Below are positions 1 to 5,651 of a DNA stretch of 7,234 nt, piece after piece. Each line of letters starts with the position of its first letter. The first letter of the stretch is position 1. Location: positions 1 to 7,234 of the forward strand of contig CACXDE010000419.1 in assembly GCA_902766305.1 (NCBI GenBank). Direction: 5' to 3'. Below the pieces are notes generated by a model that searched no databases, was not told the DNA's origin, and saw nothing but the letters and a program-made list of their open reading frames with translations. Made by a program: the position numbers and the translations under genes. Source of the DNA: an uncultured Ruminococcus sp. (GTDB lineage: Bacteria; Bacillota; Clostridia; Oscillospirales; Acutalibacteraceae).

Positions 1-86
1 AGGAAAAGGACAGCCTTGTAAAGCAACGATTGTACAGAACAGTAGGTACATTCTGCGGAGTTCTTACGGCGGTAGTATTTTTATAG
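1..86 (+). CDS. spoIIIAB: Stage III sporulation protein AB, 3' end only (partial)
   Basis: Reading from base 3, the window opens inside a frame encoding 27 residues before a TAG stop at 84-86. The peptide has a charged stretch (EKDSLVKQRLYRT) followed by a hydrophobic C-terminal segment (VGTFCGVLTAVVFL). This is the usual end of SpoIIIAB: a basic '..K.LYR.LG' stretch followed by a short C-terminal membrane anchor. Position directly before spoIIIAC supports the call. Family knowledge: SpoIIIAB is a mother-cell protein of the SpoIIIA channel with a soluble helical domain, structurally related to GspF-type secretion platform proteins. The 5' part and spoIIIAA would lie upstream of the window. 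The fragment is too short to identify alone; the call rests largely on operon context. Confidence 0.85.
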   Translation, partial: EKDSLVKQRLYRTVGTFCGVLTAVVFL

Positions 87-139
87 CTGATAAATAACGG
101 CATTATTATAGCAATTCAAAATAATAATTGTAAAAAATT

Positions 140-200
140 GCGGGTCAAGGGGCTCAGCCCCTTGCGAGATCCAGGGCGAGAAGCCCTGGCCGCCGGAGGC
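140..200 (+). repeat. GC-rich double-hairpin intergenic element between spoIIIAB and spoIIIAC
   Basis: Two perfect inverted repeats lie side by side in otherwise AT-rich sequence. Hairpin 1 has an 8-bp stem CAAGGGGC/GCCCCTTG (146-153 with 157-164) and a TCA loop. Hairpin 2 has a 7-bp stem CCAGGGC/GCCCTGG (171-177 with 183-189) and a GAGAA loop. They are followed by CGCCGGAGGC (191-200). The layout (GCGGGTC, snapback, snapback, GCCGGAGGC) resembles dispersed intergenic repeats I recall from Ruminococcus and related gut Clostridia, but copy number cannot be tested here. Neither hairpin is followed by a T-tract, so a strong intrinsic terminator is unlikely, as expected inside an operon. It may act as an mRNA-stabilising or processing element, or simply be a REP-like insertion. 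Confidence 0.7.
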
Positions 201-265
201 ATTGAAAACAGAACTTTCGGTGCGTTTATTTTATTGTATCGCTATAAAATGTGCGGGGGAGTGGA

Positions 266-460
266 ATGAGTATAGATTTTATTTTCAAAATAGCGGCGAT
301 CGGAATAATAGTGGCTGTACTCAGTCTTGTTTTGTCTCGTTCGGGGAGAGAGGAGCAGGCGATGATGACAACCCTTGCCGGTCTTGTGGTGGTGCTTCTG
401 ATGCTTGTGGAAAAGATATCAGAGCTGTTTACTACCATTGAGACGTTGTTCGGATTCTGA
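266..460 (+). CDS. spoIIIAC: Stage III sporulation protein AC
   Basis: Encodes a 64-residue, very hydrophobic protein, close to the usual 65-68 residues of SpoIIIAC. It has two membrane helices, around residues 4-22 (IDFIFKIAAIGIIVAVLSL) and 36-54 (TTLAGLVVVLLMLVEKISE), joined by a short polar loop (SRSGREEQA). This is the family pattern: an N-terminal 'IF.IA.IGI' helix and a 'TL.G' start to the second. The start at 266 is chosen over an in-frame GTG at 251 because a GGGGGAG ribosome site (about 255-261) sits just before this ATG and the product then begins MSIDF, like its homologues. Family knowledge: an integral membrane component of the mother-cell side of the SpoIIIA-SpoIIQ channel, expressed under sigma-E. 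The stop TGA overlaps the ATG of spoIIIAD by one base. Confidence 0.93.
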   Translation: MSIDFIFKIAAIGIIVAVLSLVLSRSGREEQAMMTTLAGLVVVLLMLVEKISELFTTIETLFGF

Positions 461-867
461 TGGAAGTGATTACATTGTGTGCTGCCGCTGTGACAACAGT
501 GATAGCTGCCTGCGGAATAAAAAAATATTCCCCCGAGATAAGTCTTATATCGGCAATTGCCGGCGGTGTACTTATATTATTATTTGTATTGCCCAAAATC
601 AGTCCTGTTATTGAGGAAATACAGCGGCTGTCAGGTCTCGGCGGACTTGACTCAGAGTATATCTCTATACTTCTTAAAACCATCGGTATCTGTCTGATGG
701 GGAGGTTTACTTCTGACCTCTGCTGTGACAACGGTTATTCTTCTCTTGGTGCTAAGATAGAATTTGCCTCTAAGGTATCTGTTCTGATTGCTGTCCTGCC
801 GCTTTACAGAAATGTTCTGGAAATAATATTACATCTGCTTGAAAGCGGTCAGGTATTATCAAATTGA
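460..867 (+). CDS. spoIIIAD: Stage III sporulation protein AD
   Basis: A 135-residue membrane protein, near the family's usual length of about 130. Hydrophobic segments lie around residues 2-19, 27-46, 69-82 and 104-125. The stretch around residues 84-116, with TSDLCCDNG and SSLGAKIEFASKVSVL, matches the conserved SpoIIIAD core (pattern '.SD.C.D.G...L..K.E...K'). The ATG overlaps the spoIIIAC stop (TGATG), and no clear Shine-Dalgarno precedes it, so translation is probably coupled to spoIIIAC. Family knowledge: an inner-membrane part of the SpoIIIA complex made in the mother cell during engulfment and needed for forespore sigma-G activity. The match to the family and the gene order leave little doubt. 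Confidence 0.94.
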   Translation: MEVITLCAAAVTTVIAACGIKKYSPEISLISAIAGGVLILLFVLPKISPVIEEIQRLSGLGGLDSEYISILLKTIGICLMGRFTSDLCCDNGYSSLGAKIEFASKVSVLIAVLPLYRNVLEIILHLLESGQVLSN

Positions 868-880
868 AGCATATATTGTT

Positions 881-895
881 AAAGGAGTGCATTTG
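881..895 (+). promoter_or_regulatory. Ribosome binding site bearing on the spoIIIAE start
   Basis: AAAGGAG at 881-887 is the only good Shine-Dalgarno between spoIIIAD and spoIIIAE. It lies 5 nt before an in-frame TTG (893-895) but 14 nt before the ATG at 902, which has only a GCAGGGA directly abutting it. Spacing therefore favours the TTG start (three extra residues, beginning MQGMKK), while the signal-peptide-like MKKILIS favours the ATG. The difference is only three residues. Confidence 0.55.
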
Positions 896-901
896 CAGGG
901 A

Positions 902-2044
902 ATGAAGAAAATACTGATAAGTTTTATCATAATGTCTGTAGTAATGCTATTCTTTCCTGTTTGTGCAGATGCTGCTGAAAAAGGCTTTGATGAGGAGCTT
1001 TATCGTGACCAGCTTATTGTCAGCGGTGCTGATGGGCTGGATTCATATCTGCCGGAGGAAACCAGAGAATTATTGTCGGAGAGCGGTTTTTCACTTGACG
1101 ATCCGTACAGCATGACTTCTCCTGACAGCGGAAGGATACTAACAGGTATTTCTGATATATTGATGCAAAAGCAGCGTACAGCTTTTCCGGTTGTCTGTAC
1201 TGTTATAGGTATAATGCTGCTTTGTTCGTTTTCAAGCGGATTTGAAATAAGCATGAGAGAGAATGCCCTGAGCAGAACAATAAGCCTTGTAAGTACTCTT
1301 GGCATATGTGCTGCCGTGATACTTCCCCTGTGCAGGCTGACGGAAAGAGCAGGAGAGGTAGTTCAGGGCGCAGCCGGGTTTATGGCTATGTATGTGCCTG
1401 TTATGTCAGGGCTTATGATATCTTCGGCGCAGGAGATACAGGGAAGTTCTTACTATGTACTTCTTATGGGCGCAGCACAGGTGACAGGTCTTTTGTCCTC
1501 AAAGATAATTTTTCCTCTAATAAAAATATTTCTGTCTTTATCTGTTGTATCATCTCTTTCACCATATATGTATCTTTCCTCTTTAATCAATTCTATATAT
1601 AACGGAATGAAATGGATGATGAATCTGTCCGTTGGGATCTTTTCGGCAATATTGTCCGCCCAGACTGTAATAGCTTCATCAATGGATAACGTAAGCTCAA
1701 GGGCTGTGAGATTTGCAGTGAGTTCATTTGTCCCCGTTGTCGGCAGTGTTTTAGGAGAGACCTTGAATACCTTCAGCGGAAGCCTGACTCTGCTGAAGAG
1801 CGGAACAGGCGTGTTTGCTCTTATTGCAGGCTTTTGTATATTCATTCCGGTTATGATAGAGTGTATTATCTGGCGCTTATCCTTTTTTCTTCTTGGAGCA
1901 GCCTCAGATATTTTAGGTATATCTTCTGTAAAGGCATTGCTCAAAACAGTGGAGAATGTGACGGGACTTATTATTGCGGTAATGATGACGGTTATAATTC
2001 TGTTTATCATATCGACCGTACTTGTACTGATAGTGGGGAAATAA
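902..2044 (+). CDS. spoIIIAE: Stage III sporulation protein AE
   Basis: From ATG 902 the product is 380 residues (383 if the better-spaced TTG at 893 is used), close to the roughly 400 of B. subtilis SpoIIIAE. It begins with a signal peptide (MKKILISF, hydrophobic core to residue 20, likely cut near CADA-AE at 24-25). A short polar extracytoplasmic region (about 25-92) rich in D, E and S follows. Then comes a polytopic membrane domain with hydrophobic segments near 96-113, 126-145, 155-175, 184-220, 243-258, 272-288, 303-320, 325-345 and 353-378. Sequences such as QGAAGFMAMYVPVMSGLM and the terminal hydrophobic helix fit the SpoIIIAE family. Family knowledge: the largest membrane component of the SpoIIIA channel, essential for forespore development after engulfment. 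It lies 34 nt after spoIIIAD and ends one base before the ATG of spoIIIAF. An in-frame upstream extension to 839 overlaps spoIIIAD and is not believed. Confidence 0.95.
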   Translation: MKKILISFIIMSVVMLFFPVCADAAEKGFDEELYRDQLIVSGADGLDSYLPEETRELLSESGFSLDDPYSMTSPDSGRILTGISDILMQKQRTAFPVVCTVIGIMLLCSFSSGFEISMRENALSRTISLVSTLGICAAVILPLCRLTERAGEVVQGAAGFMAMYVPVMSGLMISSAQEIQGSSYYVLLMGAAQVTGLLSSKIIFPLIKIFLSLSVVSSLSPYMYLSSLINSIYNGMKWMMNLSVGIFSAILSAQTVIASSMDNVSSRAVRFAVSSFVPVVGSVLGETLNTFSGSLTLLKSGTGVFALIAGFCIFIPVMIECIIWRLSFFLLGAASDILGISSVKALLKTVENVTGLIIAVMMTVIILFIISTVLVLIVGK

Positions 2045-2045
2045 A

Positions 2046-2519
2046 ATGGAAAATATAAACAGCTGGGCGGTATCAGTTTCTGTCTGTTCTGTTATAGTAT
2101 GTATTGCAGAAACATTGTATCCTGATGCAAGGTATGATAAGGTCAAAAGGTTTGTTATAGGCAGTCTGATACTTTGTGCAATAATACAGCCCCTAAAGGA
2201 CGGAATAAACATAAACAGTGATTTTTCGTTAAAGCTTGATGAGGTATCTCAGGCGGATGTGAATGATATGACGCAGCTTCGATATGACTATACGGAAAAA
2301 ATGATAACAAGGGCAGTCAGCAGAAAACTTGAAGAAAACGGAATATCGGTACAGAGTGTTCTGGCGGAGGCAGTATACAGTGAGGATGACGCTGTGCAGA
2401 ATGTGAAGGTAACAGTAAATATTCCTGTTTCTGAAAAAAACTCAGGGAGCAAAATTCGCAGAGCAGTCAGTGATGTAATCGGAGAAAAAGCTGATGTGAG
2501 AATTAATGTTTCAGATTAA
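2046..2519 (+). CDS. spoIIIAF: Stage III sporulation protein AF
   Basis: A 157-residue protein with two N-terminal membrane helices (about residues 6-24 and 35-50), separated by the family-typical short loop ending in KVKRFVIGSLIL, then 'QPLKD'. The rest (about 51-157) is a soluble, mixed-charge domain. The part from about residue 100, with VQNVKVTVNIPV and the end VRINVSD, is compatible with the small alpha/beta ring-building-like fold described for SpoIIIAF. It is shorter than the B. subtilis protein (about 206) but in the range seen in Clostridia. The ATG lies one base after the spoIIIAE stop, with GGGGAA at 2036-2041 as ribosome site. Family knowledge: a mother-cell membrane component of the SpoIIIA complex. 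Confidence 0.93.
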   Translation: MENINSWAVSVSVCSVIVCIAETLYPDARYDKVKRFVIGSLILCAIIQPLKDGININSDFSLKLDEVSQADVNDMTQLRYDYTEKMITRAVSRKLEENGISVQSVLAEAVYSEDDAVQNVKVTVNIPVSEKNSGSKIRRAVSDVIGEKADVRINVSD

Positions 2520-2526
2520 TAATGAA

Positions 2527-2555
2527 TCATATTTTTATAATTCACGCCATATTAT
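2527..2555 (+). promoter_or_regulatory. Candidate internal sigma-E promoter upstream of spoIIIAG
   Basis: The 122-nt gap between spoIIIAF and spoIIIAG contains TCATATT (2527-2533), a full match to the sigma-E -35 consensus KMATATT. After exactly 14 nt comes CATATTAT (2548-2555), matching 6 of 8 positions of the -10 consensus CATACAMT. Transcription would start near 2562, about 80 nt before spoIIIAG. The consensus is from B. subtilis, so its use in this clostridial genome is inference. A promoter here would give AG and AH their own mother-cell transcript; I recall a report of an internal spoIIIA promoter in B. subtilis, but cannot confirm its exact position. Confidence 0.5.
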
Positions 2556-2641
2556 GAAATATACACTGTCCGTAAATTTTCAGGAAAATGTGGGAACAGC
2601 AGCCAATATGATCAAAAGATAAGGAAACGGAGCAGGTGAAT

Positions 2642-3253
2642 ATGAAAAACAGAGATATGGAGCAGACCGCTTCTGCAAAAAAGAAGATAGATCCTTTTAA
2701 GCTTCTGAACAATGAAAGGACTCTCAGCGTCATTGTAATGATAGGTCTGTTAGGGATCGGTCTGATATTTGTTTCATCATATCTTTCTCCTTCCGGAACG
2801 GATGTTGTTACAGATGAAAAAGAAGAATCATTGACATCATCATTTTCTCAGCAGTATAAGGATGAACTTACAGAAGAATTGGGAAATATGATAGCGAGCA
2901 TTGCAGGTGCGGGCAGAACAAAGGTTATGATAACGCTCAAGGGTACATCCAAGGATATATATGCAGCTGATACCGATATTAACGGAAAGCAGTCGAGCAA
3001 AAAGGCAGGTACAAATGAAAATGCCGACAATCAGAATACGGAAAAGAAGAAGTATACCATTGTCAGGAGTAAGGACGGTTCAGAAAAGGCGCTGACGCTT
3101 GGACAGCTTATGCCTGAGGTAAAGGGTGTACTTGTAATATGCGACGGGGGAGAGGATGAGATAGTCAGGGAAAAGATCATACAGGCGGTATCGGCTGCAC
3201 TTGATATATCAAAACAACATATATATGTTACAGGTCTTCAGGACAATGAATAG
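2642..3253 (+). CDS. spoIIIAG: Stage III sporulation protein AG
   Basis: A 203-residue bitopic membrane protein. Residues 1-26 are a short cytoplasmic segment (with KKKIDPFKLL), and 28-47 form a single membrane helix. An S/E/K-rich region leads to the ring-building domain from about residue 70. Family hallmarks are visible: LGNMIASIAGAGRTKVMITL (80-99), then a charged, low-complexity insertion (about 110-138), then MPEVKGVLVICDGGEDEIVREK (157-178) and ALDISKQHIYVTGL (186-199). Family knowledge: SpoIIIAG forms a large oligomeric ring in the intermembrane space with a fold like type III secretion ring proteins. The start at 2642 is preferred to the GTG at 2636 because GGAG at 2629-2632 is 9 nt before this ATG but only 3 nt before the GTG. 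Slightly shorter than B. subtilis SpoIIIAG (229). Confidence 0.95.
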   Translation: MKNRDMEQTASAKKKIDPFKLLNNERTLSVIVMIGLLGIGLIFVSSYLSPSGTDVVTDEKEESLTSSFSQQYKDELTEELGNMIASIAGAGRTKVMITLKGTSKDIYAADTDINGKQSSKKAGTNENADNQNTEKKKYTIVRSKDGSEKALTLGQLMPEVKGVLVICDGGEDEIVREKIIQAVSAALDISKQHIYVTGLQDNE

Positions 3254-3297
3254 CCATTTTCAATTATTCATACAAAGAGAGAGCAGGGGGAATTTTC

Positions 3298-3918
3298 ATG
3301 TCATTTGGTAAAAGACAGCTCGTAATTGCATCGCTGGTGGTAGCGCTTGGAGCGGCAGTCTATCTTAACTGGCAGTTTTCAGACACAGATAAAATAATTG
3401 AAGCAAACTCTGAGGTAAGTGTTTCGGAATCATCTGAAAAGCAGCTTGGTCAGACCACATATGTAAATACAGAGCTTAACAGCAGCATTAAAAAAGAGGA
3501 AGCTTCAAAAGTATCCTCTCCGGAAAAAAAGTCAGTCATGACAAATGCTGAAAAGGATACAGGCTTTTTCTCTGAACAGAGGGCTAAGCGTGAAAAAGGA
3601 AATGAACAGGCTCTGGAGGTTATTACAGATATGATAAGCACCGGCGAAGAGGATAAGGCTAAACAGGATGAGGCAGCAAAATCAGCAGAAAAGCTTTCGG
3701 ATATAATAAAGAAGCAGACTGATCTTGAAAACGAAATACGCATAAAAGGCTTTGAGGACGCTTTCGTTACAATAAATAATGATAATTGCAGCGTAAGTGT
3801 ATACGGAAAGGAATTGGATGAAACCTCCGCCATAATGATAAAGGATATGGTTAACAGACAAACAGGTATAGATTTTGACAGTATTACGGTTACTCAGGCA
3901 AGAAAAGACGGAAAATAG
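3298..3918 (+). CDS. spoIIIAH: Stage III sporulation protein AH
   Basis: A 206-residue protein with a short cytoplasmic N-terminus, one membrane helix (residues 7-25), and a long low-complexity S/E/K linker (about 28-88). A conserved C-terminal domain follows: FFSEQRAKREKGNEQALEVI (90-109), a predicted helical or coiled-coil section to about 149, then KGFEDAFVTINNDNCSVSVY (150-169) and IKDMVNRQTGIDFDSITV (181-198). This is the YscJ/FliF-like ring-building domain of SpoIIIAH. Family knowledge: SpoIIIAH reaches across the intermembrane space and binds SpoIIQ from the forespore, joining the two cells. It starts 44 nt after spoIIIAG with a strong ribosome site (AGGGGGA, 3285-3291, 6 nt spacing). 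It is the last recognisable gene of the operon. Confidence 0.95.
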   Translation: MSFGKRQLVIASLVVALGAAVYLNWQFSDTDKIIEANSEVSVSESSEKQLGQTTYVNTELNSSIKKEEASKVSSPEKKSVMTNAEKDTGFFSEQRAKREKGNEQALEVITDMISTGEEDKAKQDEAAKSAEKLSDIIKKQTDLENEIRIKGFEDAFVTINNDNCSVSVYGKELDETSAIMIKDMVNRQTGIDFDSITVTQARKDGK

Positions 3919-3958
3919 GCAGTGGTTACAGATATGTTACAATAATTGGAAAAATACA

Positions 3959-3987
3959 GCTTAATTCATAGCAAAATGACATACAAA
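3959..3987 (+). promoter_or_regulatory. Possible sigma-E-like promoter downstream of spoIIIAH
   Basis: CATACAAA at 3980-3987 matches 7 of 8 positions of the sigma-E -10 consensus CATACAMT. GCTTAAT at 3959-3965, 14 nt upstream, matches 5 of 7 positions of KMATATT. If real, it would place the secreted peptidase gene at 4141 under mother-cell control with a leader of about 145 nt. The sequence here is very AT-rich, so chance matches are likely. Confidence 0.25.
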
Positions 3988-4050
3988 ATCATTTATCAAA
4001 CAAAAATTAATGTGTACAATTTGATGAAATTGCATTTTTAAGGGATTTTT

Positions 4051-4072
4051 AAACGATAAAAAAGCGTTTTTT
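4051..4072 (+). terminator. Weak terminator-like hairpin after spoIIIAH
   Basis: AAACG (4051-4055) pairs with CGTTT (4065-4069), or alternatively A6-GCG-T6 (4058-4072) folds as a tight AT hairpin. Either is followed by or contains a T-run (4067-4073). The stem is short and AT-rich, so termination would be inefficient. It is the only candidate for the end of the spoIIIA transcript in the 222-nt gap after spoIIIAH, which is otherwise AT-rich and carries no gene. A small perfect inverted repeat, CAATTT-GATG-AAATTG, lies at 4017-4032. Confidence 0.3.
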
Positions 4073-4074
4073 TC

Positions 4075-4103
4075 TTGCAATAATTATTAAAAAATTGTAA
4101 TAT
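4075..4103 (+). promoter_or_regulatory. Candidate vegetative (sigma-A-like) promoter for the secreted peptidase gene
   Basis: TTGCAA (4075-4080) and TAATAT (4098-4103) are separated by exactly 17 nt and each match 4 of 6 consensus positions. Transcription would begin near 4110, leaving a short leader with the CGGAGG ribosome site (4126-4131) 9 nt before ATG 4141. Spacing and location are good, but the AT-rich background makes this only moderately convincing. Confidence 0.35.
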
Positions 4104-4140
4104 GTATTTGGTCAAAGAAAAACTACGGAGGCTATTATTT

Positions 4141-5577
4141 ATGAGACCTAAGAAAATTTTATCGGTTTTGCTTTGTGCATTAGCGATATCACCCGTTTAT
4201 GCTATAGGATTGACAAATAACACCGATGCAGTTAGTATTTCCAATATCAATGATTCAGATGTTTTTGTAAAGCAGCAGCAGAGCAATACCTGTACGCTTG
4301 CTTCAAATGTAATGCTTCTCAGAAGAGCAGCTATCCTCAGAGGGGACAGCAATTGGAGAGATATTACAGAAAGCTCCTGCCGGTCTTCACTTTGGATAGA
4401 AGGCTGCGGAGTGAGACTGAGCTATTCGTACAACGGTATAAGCGTAAACTGTGGAAGAATATACGGAGATTCAGAAGAGACGCTCAAGCAGCTTCTGAGG
4501 CAGCATCCGGAGGGCATAGTTGCTTATGATTACAATTACCCTCATGCGATACTTCTCACAGATTACTCTGACGGAGTATTTTATTGCTCCGATCCGGCAA
4601 ATTGCTGCGGTTATGGTGTGATAGATGCAAGGTATTCTCTTGTAGATACATCCGGTATCGAAGCTTACTGGTATGTTTCAAGTCCGATACCCTATGCTTA
4701 CAATTCAGTAATTGATGATGATGACGCTGACGATATCAGCAGTCTTTCAAACAACAGCTATATTGATTCGTCTGATGTTGTTTTCGGCGACAGCGTCGGA
4801 ATAGTGTTCGATGCTGAAGGCGGCGCAGGCGGATATAAATATGAAGTAGATGTCAAAAAGCCCAGTATGGATGATTATCTCAGACTGAGAAATTATACGA
4901 CAGCCGGTTCAATGACATACCGCCCGTGGGAAACAGGCACATACACACTCAGGATCAATGCGAAGGATGCTTCCGGAAACATAGAATCCAGTGTAGTATC
5001 CTTTGAAGTAAGCACGGCTTCTCTGAACAATGAGTCTGTTACTGATAAGGATATCATCAGCTATGGTGAGGATGTTACATTCAACTTCGCTTCAGTCGGC
5101 GGTGCCGGCGGTGTTAAATATGAGGTGCAGGCGATCAAGCCCAGCGGAGATTCATGGATAACACTCAGAAAAAATTGTATGGCTTCTTCATTTGTATATC
5201 ATCCGTGGGAAGCCGGTACATATTATTTCAAGGTTATTGCTTCAGATAAAGAGGAAAATACCTCTGATAACAGACACGACCTTTATGTAGGCGTTGATGA
5301 TCTTGAAAACTATACAACATTTGAATTAGATACACTCTACCTTGGCAGTGATCTTGTTTTCTATCCTGCCGCAAGCGGCGGTACATCATCATATGAGTAT
5401 GAAATGAATATTAAAAAGCCCGGTTCTGATGAGTGGATCAATTTAAGAAAATATGCTCCCTGCGGTACTGCATTCAAGTATCATCCCTGGGAGAGAGGTA
5501 CATATGGAATCTGCGTAAATGTCAAGGATTCCTCAGGCAGTGAAGTAAGTGAATATTTTTACTTCGATGTTTATTAA
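4141..5577 (+). CDS. Secreted C39-like cysteine peptidase with three tandem Y_Y_Y-type repeats
   Basis: A 478-residue exported protein. Residues 1-21 (MRPKKILSVLLCALAISPVYA) form a signal peptide with a likely VYA-IG cleavage site. Residues about 38-182 look like a papain-fold C39-like peptidase: KQQQSNTCTLAS gives a candidate catalytic Cys51 with an oxyanion Gln at 45, PHAILLTDY gives His135, and FYCSDP gives Asp151. An acidic linker (DDDDADD, 192-198) leads to three repeats of about 92 residues (201-293, 294-386, 387-478). The start at 4141 has a CGGAGG ribosome site at proper spacing; an in-frame ATG at 4102 would bury the signal peptide and is rejected. No LPXTG, SLH or transmembrane anchor is seen, so it is probably released or held by the repeats. 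Substrate is unknown; peptide or cell-wall-linked protein processing is a guess. The triad is assigned from motif spacing alone, and an inactive binding domain is possible. Confidence 0.75.
   Translation: MRPKKILSVLLCALAISPVYAIGLTNNTDAVSISNINDSDVFVKQQQSNTCTLASNVMLLRRAAILRGDSNWRDITESSCRSSLWIEGCGVRLSYSYNGISVNCGRIYGDSEETLKQLLRQHPEGIVAYDYNYPHAILLTDYSDGVFYCSDPANCCGYGVIDARYSLVDTSGIEAYWYVSSPIPYAYNSVIDDDDADDISSLSNNSYIDSSDVVFGDSVGIVFDAEGGAGGYKYEVDVKKPSMDDYLRLRNYTTAGSMTYRPWETGTYTLRINAKDASGNIESSVVSFEVSTASLNNESVTDKDIISYGEDVTFNFASVGGAGGVKYEVQAIKPSGDSWITLRKNCMASSFVYHPWEAGTYYFKVIASDKEENTSDNRHDLYVGVDDLENYTTFELDTLYLGSDLVFYPAASGGTSSYEYEMNIKKPGSDEWINLRKYAPCGTAFKYHPWERGTYGICVNVKDSSGSEVSEYFYFDVY
4741..5574 (+). 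repeat. Three tandem protein repeats (about 92 codons each) in the secreted peptidase
   Basis: Units are at 4741-5019, 5020-5298 and 5299-5574. Each carries the same ordered pattern: a hydrophobic strand after '(F/Y/L)G(D/E/S)', a glycine-rich turn (EGGAGG, VGGAGG, SGGTSS), 'Y.YE....KP' (VKYE in unit 2), an 'LR(N/K)' motif, '(R/H)PWE.GTY', and a D/S/E/N-rich turn near the end. This fits a beta-sandwich like the triple-tyrosine (Y_Y_Y) domain family. The units have diverged clearly at DNA and protein level, so the duplication is old. Confidence 0.85.
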
Positions 5578-5593
5578 TGTCAGTTCTATACAT

Positions 5594-5626
5594 ACAAAGG
5601 ACAGCCGATTGCCGGCTGTCCTTTGT
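5594..5626 (+). terminator. Perfect 14-bp hairpin after the secreted peptidase gene, probable terminator
   Basis: ACAAAGGACAGCCG (5594-5607) pairs perfectly with CGGCTGTCCTTTGT (5613-5626) around a 5-nt loop (ATTGC). It lies 17 nt after the stop codon. The T-rich part lies inside the stem (CCTTTGT) and the following CGGATTT is a poor U-tract, so termination may be partial. The stem ends only 25 nt before the next start codon, leaving no room for a separate promoter downstream. Confidence 0.75.
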
Positions 5627-5651
5627 CGGATTTATGAAGGAAGTGGAATAA

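Noticed and set aside
230..250. TATAAAAT before spoIIIAC as a promoter -10 box
   Set aside because: No acceptable -35 box for sigma-A or sigma-E at the right spacing; probably just AT-rich sequence.
202..441. 79-codon plus-strand frame overlapping spoIIIAC
   Set aside because: Overlaps spoIIIAC out of frame, has a cysteine- and glycine-rich composition unlike a real protein, and lacks a ribosome site.
432..731. 99-codon minus-strand frame antisense to spoIIIAD
   Set aside because: Entirely antisense to conserved spoIIIAC and spoIIIAD coding sequence with no recognisable product.
1453..2010. 185-codon open frame on the minus strand, antisense to spoIIIAE
   Set aside because: It lies wholly inside a confidently identified gene, its protein resembles no family I recognise, and its length is explained by the codon composition of the sense gene.
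2554..2619. Tiny plus-strand frame in the spoIIIAF-spoIIIAG gap
   Set aside because: About 20 codons with no Shine-Dalgarno and overlapping the candidate promoter; no support for translation.
3450..3833. 127-codon minus-strand frame antisense to spoIIIAH
   Set aside because: Shadow of the S/E/K-rich linker of spoIIIAH: serine- and phenylalanine-rich antisense of GAA, AAA and TCA codons, with no believable product.
4102..4140. Upstream in-frame ATG extending the secreted peptidase by 13 residues
   Set aside because: It would bury a textbook signal peptide, and the good ribosome site (4126-4131) lies inside the extension, pointing to ATG 4141.
4741..5574. Tandem repetition considered as a CRISPR or DNA satellite array
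   Set aside because: The units are about 279 bases, in frame and strongly diverged at DNA level; they are protein domain repeats.
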